A stretch of DNA of 64,000 nucleotides from Breoghania corrubedonensis (lineage in GTDB: Bacteria > Pseudomonadota > Alphaproteobacteria > Rhizobiales > Stappiaceae): positions 564,078 through 628,077 of the forward strand of contig NZ_QAYG01000001.1 in the NCBI RefSeq assembly GCF_003053845.1, written 5' to 3'. Under the pieces are notes generated by a model, which did no database searches, was not told where the DNA came from, and saw only the letters and a program-made list of their open reading frames with translations. Position numbers and translations under genes: made by a program. Below are positions 27,425 to 35,886 of this stretch, one piece after another (the first letter of the stretch is position 1; every line of letters begins with the position of its first letter).

Positions 27425-28323
27425 CGTTCTTCCTCCCAGACAGCGACGGGGGCGGTACCGTCTTCAGGCCTGTGGCGCTCGCAGTAATCAGTGTCGGAGC
27501 AGACGAACATCCGCCCGCCCCGGTCATCCAGAATGACCTCGTCGAGATAGACGCCGCGCGAGCCGCACAGCGCGCAGGGCTCGGAAAACTCCTGCACCTT
27601 GAAGGGATGATCCTCGAAATCGAGGCTGACGACGGAGGTGTGCGGCGGGATGGCATAGATGCGCTTTTCGCGGCCCGCGCCGAACAGCTGCAACGCCTCG
27701 CAATCGTCCATCTTCGGGTTGTCGAACTTGGGGATCGGGGACGGGTCCATCACGTAGCGACCGTTGACGTTCACCGGATAGGCGTAGGTCGCGGCGATGT
27801 GGCCGTGTTTCGCGATGTCCTCGTAGAGCTTGACGTGCATGAGGCCGTATTCGGCAAGCCCGTGCATCTTGCGGGTTTCCACCTCGCGCGGCTCAAGATA
27901 GCGCAGCGGCTCCGGGATCGGCACCTGATAGACGAGGATCTGGTTGGCGCCAAGCCGGGTTTCGGGAATGCGGTGGCGGGTCTGGATGACCGTCGCTTCC
28001 TCGGTCACCGTCGTGGTGGCGACGCGGGCCGTCTTCTCGAAAAAGCCGCGGATGGCGACGGCGTTGGTGGTGTCATCGGCGCCCTGGTCGATGACCTTGA
28101 GAACGTCGTCGGGCCCCAGCACGGAGGCCGTGACCTGAACGCCGCCCGTCCCCCAGCCGTAAGGCATGGGCATCTCGCGGCTGGCGAAGGGCACCTGATA
28201 GCCGGGGATCGCGACGGCCTTCAGAAGCGCGCGACGGATCATCCGCTTCGTCTGCTCGTCGAGATAGGCGAAGTTGTAGACGGGGGCAGCGTCTTTCGCG
28301 TCGATTGCGGCTGTCTCGTTCAT
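27421..28323 (-). CDS. phnJ: Carbon-phosphorus lyase catalytic subunit PhnJ
   Basis: Radical-SAM-type enzyme that cleaves the C-P bond of ribose-1-phosphonate 5-phosphate. The protein has 300 residues, the family length. The four conserved cysteines C250, C253, C275 and C281 follow the PhnJ spacing C-x2-C-x21-C-x5-C for the [4Fe-4S] cluster and catalytic thiol. YGWGTGGVQVTASVLG near residue 55 is the glycine-rich segment carrying the glycyl radical. The start MNETAAIDAKD at 28323 overlaps the phnI stop by 4 bases; longer upstream reading is PhnI sequence in another frame. Confidence 0.96.
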   Translation of the reverse strand: MNETAAIDAKDAAPVYNFAYLDEQTKRMIRRALLKAVAIPGYQVPFASREMPMPYGWGTGGVQVTASVLGPDDVLKVIDQGADDTTNAVAIRGFFEKTARVATTTVTEEATVIQTRHRIPETRLGANQILVYQVPIPEPLRYLEPREVETRKMHGLAEYGLMHVKLYEDIAKHGHIAATYAYPVNVNGRYVMDPSPIPKFDNPKMDDCEALQLFGAGREKRIYAIPPHTSVVSLDFEDHPFKVQEFSEPCALCGSRGVYLDEVILDDRGGRMFVCSDTDYCERHRPEDGTAPVAVWEEER

Positions 28324-29423
28324 TCCGCGGCCTCCTTGCCTTCGTCCGCCGTGCGGTCCTCGTATTCGCGGCGCATACGGCGCACGAGGTCCAGTTCCGC
28401 CTGGAAATCGACGTAGTGCGGCAGCTTCAGGTGCTCGACGAAGCCGGTGGACTGCACGTTGTCGGAATGCGACAGCACGAATTCCTCGTCCTGGGCGGGC
28501 GCCACCACGTCCTCGCCGAATTCGCGCGCCCTGAGCGCCCGGTCGACCAGCGACATGGCCATGGCCTTGCGCTCGCCCTGCCCGAAGACCAGGCCATAGC
28601 CGCGGGTGAACTGCGGCGGCGCCTTGGCCGAGCCCTGGAACTGGGTGACCATCTGGCACTCGGTCACCTGGATCTCGCCGATGGAGACGGTGAAACCGAG
28701 TTCGGGGATCTCGATTTCCACCTCGACCATGCCGACGCGTATCTCGCCGACGAAGGGATGAGTGCGCGAATAGCCGCGCTGGGTGGAATAGCCCAGGCCC
28801 AGCAGGAAACCTTCGTCCCCGCGTGCCAGCGTCTGGAGGCGCAGGTCGCGCTCGGCGGGAAACGACAGCGGCTCGCGGGTGAGATCGCCGACCTCCGCTC
28901 CTTCTTCCGCCTCGCCGTCGCCCTCGATCAGCTCCTCATGCGCCAACAGATCGGTGACGCGCGGCATGGGCCGATCCTCGTCCGTCACGTCGGCGCGCGC
29001 GGCTTGCTCTATCTCGGCGCCTTGCAGCGTCGGGTCGAGAAGACGGTGTGTATAGTCGAAGGTCGAGCCCAGCAGCTGGCCGCCCGGCAGATCCTTGAAG
29101 GTGGCGGAGACGCGGCGCTCGATGCTCATTTTCGATGTGTCGATGGGCTCGGAGAAACCGAAGCGCGGCGCGGTGGTGCGGTAGGCGCGAACCAGGAAGA
29201 TTGCCTCGATAAGATCACCCCGCGCCTGCTTCATCGCAAGCGCCGCCAGATCACGGTCATAGAGCGAACCTTCCGCCATGATCCGATCGACCGAGAGCGC
29301 GAGCTGGGATGCGATCTGTTCGAGCGTGATGTCGGGGAGGTTGCGGGGCCCGCGGCGCTTGTCGGCGAGCAAACGGTGAGCGTTGCGAATGGCGCGCTCG
29401 CCACCCTTGACGGCGACATACAT
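28320..29423 (-). CDS. phnI: C-P lyase subunit PhnI
   Basis: Core subunit carrying the nucleosidase activity that attaches ribose triphosphate to phosphonates together with PhnG and PhnH. The protein has 367 residues beginning MYVAVKGGERAIRNAHRLLA, the typical PhnI N-terminus. Further conserved blocks are QLALSVDRIMAEGSLYD and ARGDEGFLLGLGYSTQRGY, then the metal-site segment VLSHSDNVQSTGFVEHLKLP. It begins 3 bp after phnH and overlaps phnJ by 4 bases. Confidence 0.95.
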   Translation of the reverse strand: MYVAVKGGERAIRNAHRLLADKRRGPRNLPDITLEQIASQLALSVDRIMAEGSLYDRDLAALAMKQARGDLIEAIFLVRAYRTTAPRFGFSEPIDTSKMSIERRVSATFKDLPGGQLLGSTFDYTHRLLDPTLQGAEIEQAARADVTDEDRPMPRVTDLLAHEELIEGDGEAEEGAEVGDLTREPLSFPAERDLRLQTLARGDEGFLLGLGYSTQRGYSRTHPFVGEIRVGMVEVEIEIPELGFTVSIGEIQVTECQMVTQFQGSAKAPPQFTRGYGLVFGQGERKAMAMSLVDRALRAREFGEDVVAPAQDEEFVLSHSDNVQSTGFVEHLKLPHYVDFQAELDLVRRMRREYEDRTADEGKEAAE

Positions 29424-29426
29424 GGA

Positions 29427-30047
29427 CTACACCTCCCCTATCTCGATCCGCGTGGAACGCGGCAGCCCGACGACCGCTTCGCCTGCGACGAAGATCACAT
29501 CGATCCCACGCGGATAGAGCGCATGATTGGCGACGAGTTGCTGCCAGAGCCCGCGTGACATGCCGTCCGGAGAAAAGGCGATCTTGTCCTTGATGCCAGG
29601 GCCGGACAGGGTGACCGGCAGCCCGCCGTCAAAGCCCGGCACGGCGACGAGCACCGTCGCGGACCGGTCAGGATAGTCCGGTGTGCCCGGGCTCAGTTGC
29701 GAGAGCGGCGGCAGGTTTTCCGGATGGCTTGCGACCACGAAATCGGCCTCCGCCGGGTTCTTCACGTTCGCAGCTCCTGTCTGGAAGCGCACCCAGCCGG
29801 CAGCGGACGGTGCCTTGGCGAGAAGCGCGGGGCAGAGAAAGACAGAGGTATCCTGATCGGCCAGCGCGCTGAGGATATCCGCGAGGAGTGGTGGCATCGG
29901 CCGGGGCGGTTTCGTGCGGGCCGCAAGCGGCATGATCCTGCCCGGACGGGCGAGGGCGTCGAGCGCCACGCGGAACACGCCCTGCGCATCAAACACCGGC
30001 TGGCGAAAACCGCCGGAATAGGTATCGGCCTGGGTTGCGCCGGTCAT
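29427..30047 (-). CDS. phnH: C-P lyase subunit PhnH
   Basis: A 206-residue PLP-transferase-like fold protein without cofactor, which forms part of the PhnGHIJ core. Conserved segments are SGGFRQPVFDAQGVFRVALD, ALARPGRI and FSPDGMSRGLWQQL, and the C-terminal YPRGIDVIFVA is characteristic. Its ATG overlaps the phnG stop by 4 bases. Confidence 0.94.
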   Translation of the reverse strand: MTGATQADTYSGGFRQPVFDAQGVFRVALDALARPGRIMPLAARTKPPRPMPPLLADILSALADQDTSVFLCPALLAKAPSAAGWVRFQTGAANVKNPAEADFVVASHPENLPPLSQLSPGTPDYPDRSATVLVAVPGFDGGLPVTLSGPGIKDKIAFSPDGMSRGLWQQLVANHALYPRGIDVIFVAGEAVVGLPRSTRIEIGEV

Positions 30048-30475
30048 TCGTCCTCTCCGCGTATCATGGTGAAGAAGTTGACGCGGGTGGCGGCGGTCTC
30101 CTCCGCCGTGCGTTCGATCTGGCCGGCGAGGCGTTCCCGCACAAGCGTCAGGAGATGCATGTCGACGACCTCCGCCTCACGCTGCCAAAGGGCATCGAAG
30201 AGGGCGGCGAGGCGCGCCTTTTCCAGATCCCGACCAAGGACGCAGGAAAACCCGACCTCGCCGGAGGAAAGACGAACGGTCGCGCGCGCGACGGTCGCCT
30301 CGCCGAGATTGAACGGCGCCCCACCACCGCCGGCACGTCCACGCAGCATGATGAGGCCAGCCTCGGGACCGCGCAGCGATTCCGCATCCGGCGGCTCCGG
30401 CCAGGCACCGAGCGCGCCCCGCAATTCCTCAAGATTGGCGCGGGCAAGAACCCCCATCGCCTCCTGTCGCATCAT
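30044..30475 (-). CDS. phnG: C-P lyase subunit PhnG
   Basis: First gene of the C-P lyase operon; the product partners PhnI/H/J in the core complex. The protein is 143 residues from ATG 30475 (MMRQEAMGVLARANLEEL), near the normal family length. GGAGG lies 6 bases upstream of this ATG. Conserved PhnG blocks are GAPFNLGEATVARATVRL and GRDLEKARLAALFDAL. Upstream in-frame codons are not supported. The operator at 30663-30684 lies 188 bp before the start. Confidence 0.93.
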   Translation of the reverse strand: MMRQEAMGVLARANLEELRGALGAWPEPPDAESLRGPEAGLIMLRGRAGGGGAPFNLGEATVARATVRLSSGEVGFSCVLGRDLEKARLAALFDALWQREAEVVDMHLLTLVRERLAGQIERTAEETAATRVNFFTMIRGEDE

Positions 30476-30489
30476 CGAAAACCTCCTGC

Positions 30490-30526
30490 CGTCTGGCCAC
30501 GCTGTCTGGCCGCGCTGTCTGGCCGC
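30490..30526. repeat. Three tandem copies of a 12-13-bp repeat upstream of phnG
   Basis: CGTCTGGCCACG, then CTGTCTGGCCGCG, then CTGTCTGGCCGCA lie in tandem with a 13-bp period, ending 15 bp upstream of the phnG start. The repeats fall in the leader of the phnG transcript. Their period differs from the 11 bp of a Pho box. Probably a small slippage duplication. Confidence 0.6.
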
Positions 30527-30662
30527 ATCCGGGCGAAGTACGGCTTGGAACCGCACCCCCGTTTCGTCGCGCACCGGGACATGGACTCCGCCGTTGGCGA
30601 GGGACGCGGACCAGCCGCATGCGCGGCAATTCAATCCGATCCCCGGCACTCTTCAGCGCCAA

Positions 30663-30684
30663 CTTGTATAATCATCTATACAAG
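30663..30684. promoter_or_regulatory. Candidate PhnF operator in the phnF-phnG intergenic region
   Basis: CTTGTATA (30663-30670), a 6-bp spacer and TATACAAG (30677-30684) form a perfect 8-bp-arm inverted repeat, a form used by GntR/HutC-type regulators. It lies in the 331-bp region between divergent phnF and phnG. On the + strand it covers the -35 (TTGTAT, 30664-30669) of a possible phnF promoter with a 17-bp spacer and -10 TATCTT (30687-30692). Binding here could therefore repress phnF itself and phnG. No other gene is present in the gap. Confidence 0.68.
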
Positions 30685-30806
30685 CATATCTTTCAACACA
30701 AGTCCTATCGATATTCGATGACGCAGCGATGACAGAAAGCGTTGTGCGGGCTATGGGACGGGTACCAGCGGCACGCAGATGCTGGCGGTCAGGAGAGGAT
30801 TTGGCC

Positions 30807-31559
30807 ATGACGCTGACGGATGACGGCACGAGCGCCATTTCGATGGAACGCAGCGGCGGCGTGGCGCTGTGGCGGCAGATTGCCGAGCGGCTGAAGGGAG
30901 ATATTCGGGCGGGTGTCTGGGGACAGGGCGCGAAACTGCCTGCGGAAGCGGAGCTTGCCCAGCGCTTCGGCGTCAACCGGCATACCATTCGCCGGGCAGT
31001 GAGCGAACTGGCCAACGAGGGGCTGGTATCGTCGCGCCAGGGCCGCGGAACGTTCGTGGAAAGCGCCCCGATCAGCTATCCGATCGGTTCGCGCACACGA
31101 TTTTCGGAGATCATTTCCCATCAGGCCCGCGAGCCGGGAGGCCGACTGATCGCCTCGTTTCGCGAGACGGCAGCTCCCTGGCTGACCGACAAGCTGCAAT
31201 TGCCCGCAGGCGCCACCGTGCACAGGATCGAGACGCTGCATGTGGCCGACAGCATCCCGGTTTCGGTTTCAACCGCCTGGTTTCCAGCCGCCCGCTTTCC
31301 CGATCTCGTGCTTCACTATGCCGAGACCGGTTCAGTGACGAAGGCGCTCGCCGCCCATGGCGTGACGGATTATTCCCGCGCCCGCACGGACATTTCGGCC
31401 CGAATCGCGGAGCCGGACGAAGCACGATTGCTGCAGATCCCGGCGGATGCCCCGGTACTCGTCACGGCAGTGCTGAACGTGGACAGCGACGGCAAGCCGA
31501 TCCAGGTTGCCCGCACGCGCTTTGCGGCGGAACGCGTCCAGCTCACGGTGGAGAGCTGA
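30807..31559 (+). CDS. phnF: GntR/HutC-family regulator PhnF
   Basis: A 250-residue regulator. The N-terminal winged helix-turn-helix (LPAEAELAQRFGVNRHTIRR, residues about 44-63) is followed by EGLVSSRQGRGTFV and a UTRA ligand-binding domain from about residue 100 to the end. Family PhnF proteins repress phn operons until a phosphonate-pathway ligand appears. The ATG at 30807 has GGAGAGG upstream and lies just before the DNA-binding domain; an earlier ATG at 30729 gives a non-conserved extension. It is divergent from phnG and converges on the methyltransferase gene. Confidence 0.91.
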   Translation: MTLTDDGTSAISMERSGGVALWRQIAERLKGDIRAGVWGQGAKLPAEAELAQRFGVNRHTIRRAVSELANEGLVSSRQGRGTFVESAPISYPIGSRTRFSEIISHQAREPGGRLIASFRETAAPWLTDKLQLPAGATVHRIETLHVADSIPVSVSTAWFPAARFPDLVLHYAETGSVTKALAAHGVTDYSRARTDISARIAEPDEARLLQIPADAPVLVTAVLNVDSDGKPIQVARTRFAAERVQLTVES

Positions 31560-31620
31560 CGCGACACGCATGACGTTTCGTTCCGCGGTTTCGCCGCCGC
31601 GACGCTCGACGGCTTTTCAG

Positions 31621-32427
31621 TCAGGCCGTTTTGGCCGCAACCAGGCAGTAGCACATGGGGATCTGCGCTGCCCGACCCTGGTAGAGGTCATATTGCGGCT
31701 CCCGGTTGCTGTGCGGATATTCCGTCAGCTCCGCGATCCGCAGTCCCGCTTTCGCGCAGGCCGTCACGATGTCTCCCATGGTGTGCAAAAACCAGTAGCC
31801 GGTTTCACCCTTGCCGTGATCCTGCCCGTCATACGTGATGATCTCTTCGATCTTCTGGGGGCTGCTATCGAAATAGCTGAAGGCCGGTTCATGCGGCGTG
31901 GCGCCGGCGGGGTCGAAGATCTCCAGGATGGGGTGCGTCTCGTAAATGACCAGCCTTCCCCCATCGGCCAGCAGATCCGCCACGATCCGGAAAAACGCGG
32001 GCAAGTCCGGCATCCAGTTCAAAACGCCGATCGTGATCAGGCCCAGATCGAATGTACCGAGCCCCGGCGGAAGGTCATAAACGTCGGCTTCGACCAGGTT
32101 CACCTCGGCATCGCAGGCGGACGCCAGCCTTACCGCCTGCGAAAGGAAGGCCGCAGACTGGTCGATCCCCAGTTTCGGCACGAGCCCCAAAGCCCGCAGC
32201 GACAAAAGCTCGCGCGCGTTGTTGCAACCGACCTGAAATGCCGTTCCACCCGCAAGGTTCAGGGCACGGAGCGTATTCGTGAGGTGGCTGTCGAGGACGG
32301 AAAATTCGGGGGTGGAGGCCTGCGCAAGAAGGGCGTCCCACTGAGCGCCCTGCTCATGAAGCGGAGCGGAGGCTTCCCACACCGCCCGGTTGGCGGCTGT
32401 ATAGTCGGAGATTGCTTTTTTCGTCAT
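31621..32427 (-). CDS. Class I SAM-dependent methyltransferase
   Basis: A 268-residue protein with a Rossmann-type methyltransferase domain. Motif I is degenerate (AFQVGCNNARELLSL) in the usual DVGCGTG position. The acidic segment VNLVEADVYDLPPGLGTFD and the ITIGVLNWMPDLPAFFRIVADLLADGG-like segment (ITIGVLNWMPDL, FFRIVADLLADGG) follow. The C-terminal part (ETGYWFLHTMGDIVTACAKAG) is typical of small-molecule methyltransferases. The substrate is unknown. The start at 32427 (MTKKAISDY) has GGAG 8 bases upstream. No functional tie to phnF or the tRNA is evident. Confidence 0.8.
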   Translation of the reverse strand: MTKKAISDYTAANRAVWEASAPLHEQGAQWDALLAQASTPEFSVLDSHLTNTLRALNLAGGTAFQVGCNNARELLSLRALGLVPKLGIDQSAAFLSQAVRLASACDAEVNLVEADVYDLPPGLGTFDLGLITIGVLNWMPDLPAFFRIVADLLADGGRLVIYETHPILEIFDPAGATPHEPAFSYFDSSPQKIEEIITYDGQDHGKGETGYWFLHTMGDIVTACAKAGLRIAELTEYPHSNREPQYDLYQGRAAQIPMCYCLVAAKTA

Positions 32428-32595
32428 CGCTTCCGCTCCTGCAAGCATACGGCAAGAACCCGCCCGCAGATCTTCGCCGCACTCGACAACGAAGGTATCG
32501 GTCTACCCGGCGTCTCGAATAACGAAGTGCTCCGCAGCTGCCCAAACACGACTCGAACGTCGTTCACAAGGACAAGGCGGCTATTGTTGAGGGAA

Positions 32596-32672
32596 TGGTG
32601 CGCCGGAGAGGATTCGAACCCCTGACCCCCAGATTCGTAGTCTGGTGCTCTATCCAGCTGAGCTACCGGCGC
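32596..32672 (-). tRNA. tRNA-Arg (anticodon ACG)
   Basis: Minus strand begins GCGCCGGTAGCTCAGCTGGA and ends in encoded CCA (77 nt). The acceptor stem GCGCCGG pairs with CCGGCGC, the D loop has AGCTGGATAG, and the anticodon arm is CCAGA-CTACGAA-TCTGG, giving ACG. The T arm has GGTTCGAATCC. ACG is the A34-modified arginine tRNA that reads CGN codons. Confidence 0.97.
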
Positions 32673-32700
32673 ATATCCCGGGCTTTTCACCCGAGCCGCT

Positions 32701-32721
32701 GGCGGATGAGAGACATCCGCC
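32701..32721 (-). terminator. 8-bp hairpin between the histidine kinase and tRNA-Arg genes
   Basis: GGCGGATG (32701-32708), loop AGAGA, CATCCGCC (32714-32721). It lies about 150 bp past the histidine kinase stop and 29 bp before the tRNA 5' end. No T run follows on the minus strand, so termination is only a possibility. Confidence 0.3.
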
Positions 32722-32873
32722 TGTCTTGTTCGGCGCACTCGAAGAGGTCCCGAACAGGGCGCTACTCCTACTGCCTAAAAAGCGTGATTGCAAGAGTGCA
32801 GGACGCGAATTCTGCTTTGCCACGCAACTTGCGGGTTTGCCTGTGGAAATCCCGCCAGGCAGTCCAATGCCCG

Positions 32874-34415
32874 TCACCCCTGCCGCAATACCACGGCGCT
32901 CTCGTCGGAGCTGTTCAGAGCTTCAGGTTCCGTCTTGCGCCCTCCATTTGGGACCGACCGCGATCTGGTCAGTTCGGACGACCGTTCGGGCAGAATGATA
33001 CGGAAGCACGCACCGGGCCCGACATCCTCCAGAGCGATCTCTCCGCCATGCGCGCGCACCAGTTCGGCCGCGATCGCAAGGCCCAGACCGGTGCCCCCGG
33101 GGCGAACCGAGGACTGGAAGGCCCGGAAAAGATTGGCGCGGGCGGCGGGCGGAACACCCGGTCCGGTATCCGCGACGCGGATCGTCACCACCGTTTCTTC
33201 ACGCTCCGCAGCAACCCAAAGCCGCTTGACAACGGCAGGGTCGCCCTCGCCCTGGAGCGCCTGCACCGAATTGCGGCAGATATTCATCAAAACGCGGAAA
33301 ATCTGTTCGGGATCGGCGTAGATCTCCATCTCGCCGGAGACCTGGTTTTCCCACGCGATCGTTTCGTGCTCGACGAGTCCGAGCACCTGGCCGACGTCAT
33401 CGACGATTCGCGCAAGATGCACGAGCCGGCGGGCCGGCGGCGCTTCCTGTGCGCGTCCGTAGGCAAGAACGGCGCGGGTATACCCGACGGCACGGTCGAG
33501 GGTGGAGACGATCTTGGGGGCGAGCCGGGCAGCCAGCGGATCGGAGCTCGTCTCCAGCCGCTCCAGAAAAAGCTGGGCGGACGCCAGCAGGTTCCTCAGA
33601 TCGTGGTTGATCTTTGAGACCGCGAGACCGAGATCGGCAAGCCGTCGCTGTTGATGGAGTGTCTGACCCAGCGTCGCCTGCATGGTGGCGAGCCGCTCTT
33701 CCGCCTCGCCGATCTCGTCGGTGCGTCCGGAGGGTGAGATCACACGCGACGCATCCTCAGGCATCTCGCCAAAATCCGCCATGTTGGCGGACAAACGCTG
33801 CAGCGGCCGCACGAAGAGCCAACGCAACGAGATGTAGACGAGTGAGGCGGTGATGATCGAAATCACCAGCGACAGACCGAGGATTCTCACGGAGAAACCA
33901 AGCATCGCCGTGCGCAACGGCGCCTCCGACATCACGATCTCGATGGAGCCGCTCATACCCATCTCGGCCTCGCCGACGATGCGAATCGTCCGATGGGCTC
34001 CGTTCATCAGCGTATCGAAAGCCTCCAGAATCGCCGTGGAGGCGTCCATCGCGCTCATGTTCACGACATCATCCACCATGGGTGGCATGGCCCCCATGGC
34101 AATGAGCCGCCGCGTCGGGCCATCGTTGAGCGCGATCGCGTCCGAGCCGGTTGCATGAAGCAGGCGTGTCTGGAGGGAGGGAGAGATCACATCGGACTCG
34201 GCAAGGACCGCCGCCGCGACGCCGGCGGTCCGCAGCTTGTCGCCCAGCCAGTTGTTCCGGAAGTTCGCGATTGAGGGCACGAAGATCAGGATTTCGCTCA
34301 CCATCACGAAACTGACGGTGAGCATCAGCAGCTTTGCTGAAAGCCCGACACGACGCGAGCGCCCACGGGCGACCGCGTCGTCGGCAGAGCGAGGTGTTTC
34401 GGCTGCGTCGGGCAT
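32874..34415 (-). CDS. Membrane sensor histidine kinase (orphan)
   Basis: A 513-residue protein. Two membrane helices (about 27-49 and 172-197) flank a roughly 120-residue periplasmic sensor region. A HAMP-type linker follows, then the phospho-acceptor motif VSKINHDLRNLLAS (His271) and a HATPase domain with N box NICRNSVQAL, G1 DTGPGVP and G2 GGTGLGLAI. No response regulator gene is adjacent, so the partner is encoded elsewhere. The start is uncertain: ATG 34415 has GAAG upstream, and GTG 34454 is an alternative. It follows the Lpd-like gene on the same strand, 40 bp apart. Confidence 0.88.
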   Translation of the reverse strand: MPDAAETPRSADDAVARGRSRRVGLSAKLLMLTVSFVMVSEILIFVPSIANFRNNWLGDKLRTAGVAAAVLAESDVISPSLQTRLLHATGSDAIALNDGPTRRLIAMGAMPPMVDDVVNMSAMDASTAILEAFDTLMNGAHRTIRIVGEAEMGMSGSIEIVMSEAPLRTAMLGFSVRILGLSLVISIITASLVYISLRWLFVRPLQRLSANMADFGEMPEDASRVISPSGRTDEIGEAEERLATMQATLGQTLHQQRRLADLGLAVSKINHDLRNLLASAQLFLERLETSSDPLAARLAPKIVSTLDRAVGYTRAVLAYGRAQEAPPARRLVHLARIVDDVGQVLGLVEHETIAWENQVSGEMEIYADPEQIFRVLMNICRNSVQALQGEGDPAVVKRLWVAAEREETVVTIRVADTGPGVPPAARANLFRAFQSSVRPGGTGLGLAIAAELVRAHGGEIALEDVGPGACFRIILPERSSELTRSRSVPNGGRKTEPEALNSSDESAVVLRQG

Positions 34416-34455
34416 GGCAAACTTCAAGCGCGTCTTGTGAAGCGATAACACCACC

Positions 34456-35886
34456 TTATCCGAAGATGCGCAGGAAACGAACCAGCCGCCGGACCCACGG
34501 GTTATCGAGACTGTCGGTGTAGAACGAGACCGCCGCGCGTTTGCCCGCTTCCGACAGCGTCGGATAGGGCAGGACCAGACCGGCTATCGCGGAAACCTTC
34601 AGGCGCCGGGAAACGGCAAGCGACCAGAGACCGATCAGTTCTCCCGCCCGGTCGCCGACGATGGTGGCCCCCAGAATGCGGCCGCGCCGGTCTGCGACCA
34701 GCTTGACGAAGCCTTCCGTGCGCGCTTCGGCGCGGGCGCGGTCGTTTTCCGCGAAAGGCGCGCGCAGCACCTTGAGCGAATCACCATGGCTTTCGCGCGC
34801 TTCGGCTTCGCTCAACCCGACATGTGCGAGTTCGGGATCGCTGTAGGTGACGCGCGGCACCAGAACGGGCCTGTTGCGGATCGGCAGACGGAATAGAATG
34901 GCTCGAACGACCAGCCCCGCATGATAGTTCGCCGCATGGGTGAACTGCAGCCCGCCTGCCACATCTCCGATCGCATAGACACGGCGATTGGAGGTTCGCA
35001 TGGCCTGATCGACCTGGATGCCGCGCTTGTCATGATCAATGCCTGCCACATCGAGACCGAGACTTTCGGTATTAGCCGTCCGCCCCACGGCGACGAGCAG
35101 GTGCGAACCGGAAAGCCTGCCTTCGCCTTCCTGCGCTTCGACGATAACCGCGATACCGGCTTCATCCGTCTCCACCCGCACGACCTTCGTCGCTTCGTGC
35201 AGGGCGACACCTTCGTCCCGCAAAGCAGCACGCACGACAGCGGCGGCTTCCCGATCCTCGCGCGCGAGAACCGTTGCAGCCTCCACCACGCTCACCTGCG
35301 CGCCGAGGCGGCGATAGGCTTGTGCCAGTTCGATACCAATCGGGCCGCCCCCGATGATGATCAGATGATCGGGGCGCGTCTTCAGATCGAAGATGGTTTC
35401 GTTGGTCAGAGAGCCGACCGTATCGAGGCCCGGGATCGGAGGAACGGCCGGGGATGAACCTGTCGCGATGACGAAGCGGCGGGCGCGAACGCGGACTTCG
35501 CCGGCCTCGACCGTCCGCTCGTCCACGAAACGGGCGTGGTCCTGGAGCACGGTCACGCCCAGCGCTTCGAATCGCTCGACCGAATCATGAGGTGCGATCG
35601 TGGCGATGACATCGTGGATGTGAGCATGGGTCAGGCCGTAATCGAGCACGGGCTCGCCCGCATTCAAACCGAGCGCCCGCCCCGACCGGGCATCATGTGC
35701 GAGGGCGGCGACGGCAATGAGGGATTTGGACGGCACGCAGCCATAATTGAGGCAATCGCCTCCCATGCGCCCTTTCTCGATCAACACGACCTCGACACCG
35801 AAAGCGGCGGCGGCAGCCGCCACGCTGAGGCCGCCGGACCCTGCGCCGATGATACAGATATCGGGGGTGAGAAGCCGCGACGTCAT
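34456..35886 (-). CDS. Lpd/MerA-like FAD-dependent pyridine nucleotide-disulfide oxidoreductase
   Basis: A 476-residue flavoenzyme with FAD-binding GAGSGGLSVA near residue 14, redox-active disulfide GGDCLNYGCVPSK (C45, C50), NAD(P)-binding GGGPIGIELAQAYRRLG and YAIGDVAGGLQFTHAA. The C-terminal dimer motif reads LPYPTLSEAGK, with Tyr where lipoamide dehydrogenases have the catalytic His (HPT). It is therefore probably not a lipoamide dehydrogenase, and no N-terminal mercury-binding domain supports MerA. Its ATG overlaps the TVP38 gene stop by 4 bases, a pairing seen in many proteobacteria; the function is unresolved. Confidence 0.88.
   Translation of the reverse strand: MTSRLLTPDICIIGAGSGGLSVAAAAAAFGVEVVLIEKGRMGGDCLNYGCVPSKSLIAVAALAHDARSGRALGLNAGEPVLDYGLTHAHIHDVIATIAPHDSVERFEALGVTVLQDHARFVDERTVEAGEVRVRARRFVIATGSSPAVPPIPGLDTVGSLTNETIFDLKTRPDHLIIIGGGPIGIELAQAYRRLGAQVSVVEAATVLAREDREAAAVVRAALRDEGVALHEATKVVRVETDEAGIAVIVEAQEGEGRLSGSHLLVAVGRTANTESLGLDVAGIDHDKRGIQVDQAMRTSNRRVYAIGDVAGGLQFTHAANYHAGLVVRAILFRLPIRNRPVLVPRVTYSDPELAHVGLSEAEARESHGDSLKVLRAPFAENDRARAEARTEGFVKLVADRRGRILGATIVGDRAGELIGLWSLAVSRRLKVSAIAGLVLPYPTLSEAGKRAAVSFYTDSLDNPWVRRLVRFLRIFG

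Noticed and set aside
25901-28323. PhnK and PhnL as a second phosphonate importer
   Set aside because: They carry the C-P lyase-specific ABC signatures and sit in the lyase gene order; import is by PhnCDE.
30490-30526. CTGTCTGG repeats as a Pho box
   Set aside because: Spacing between repeats is 13 bp, not 11, and the repeats are on the wrong strand for phnG.
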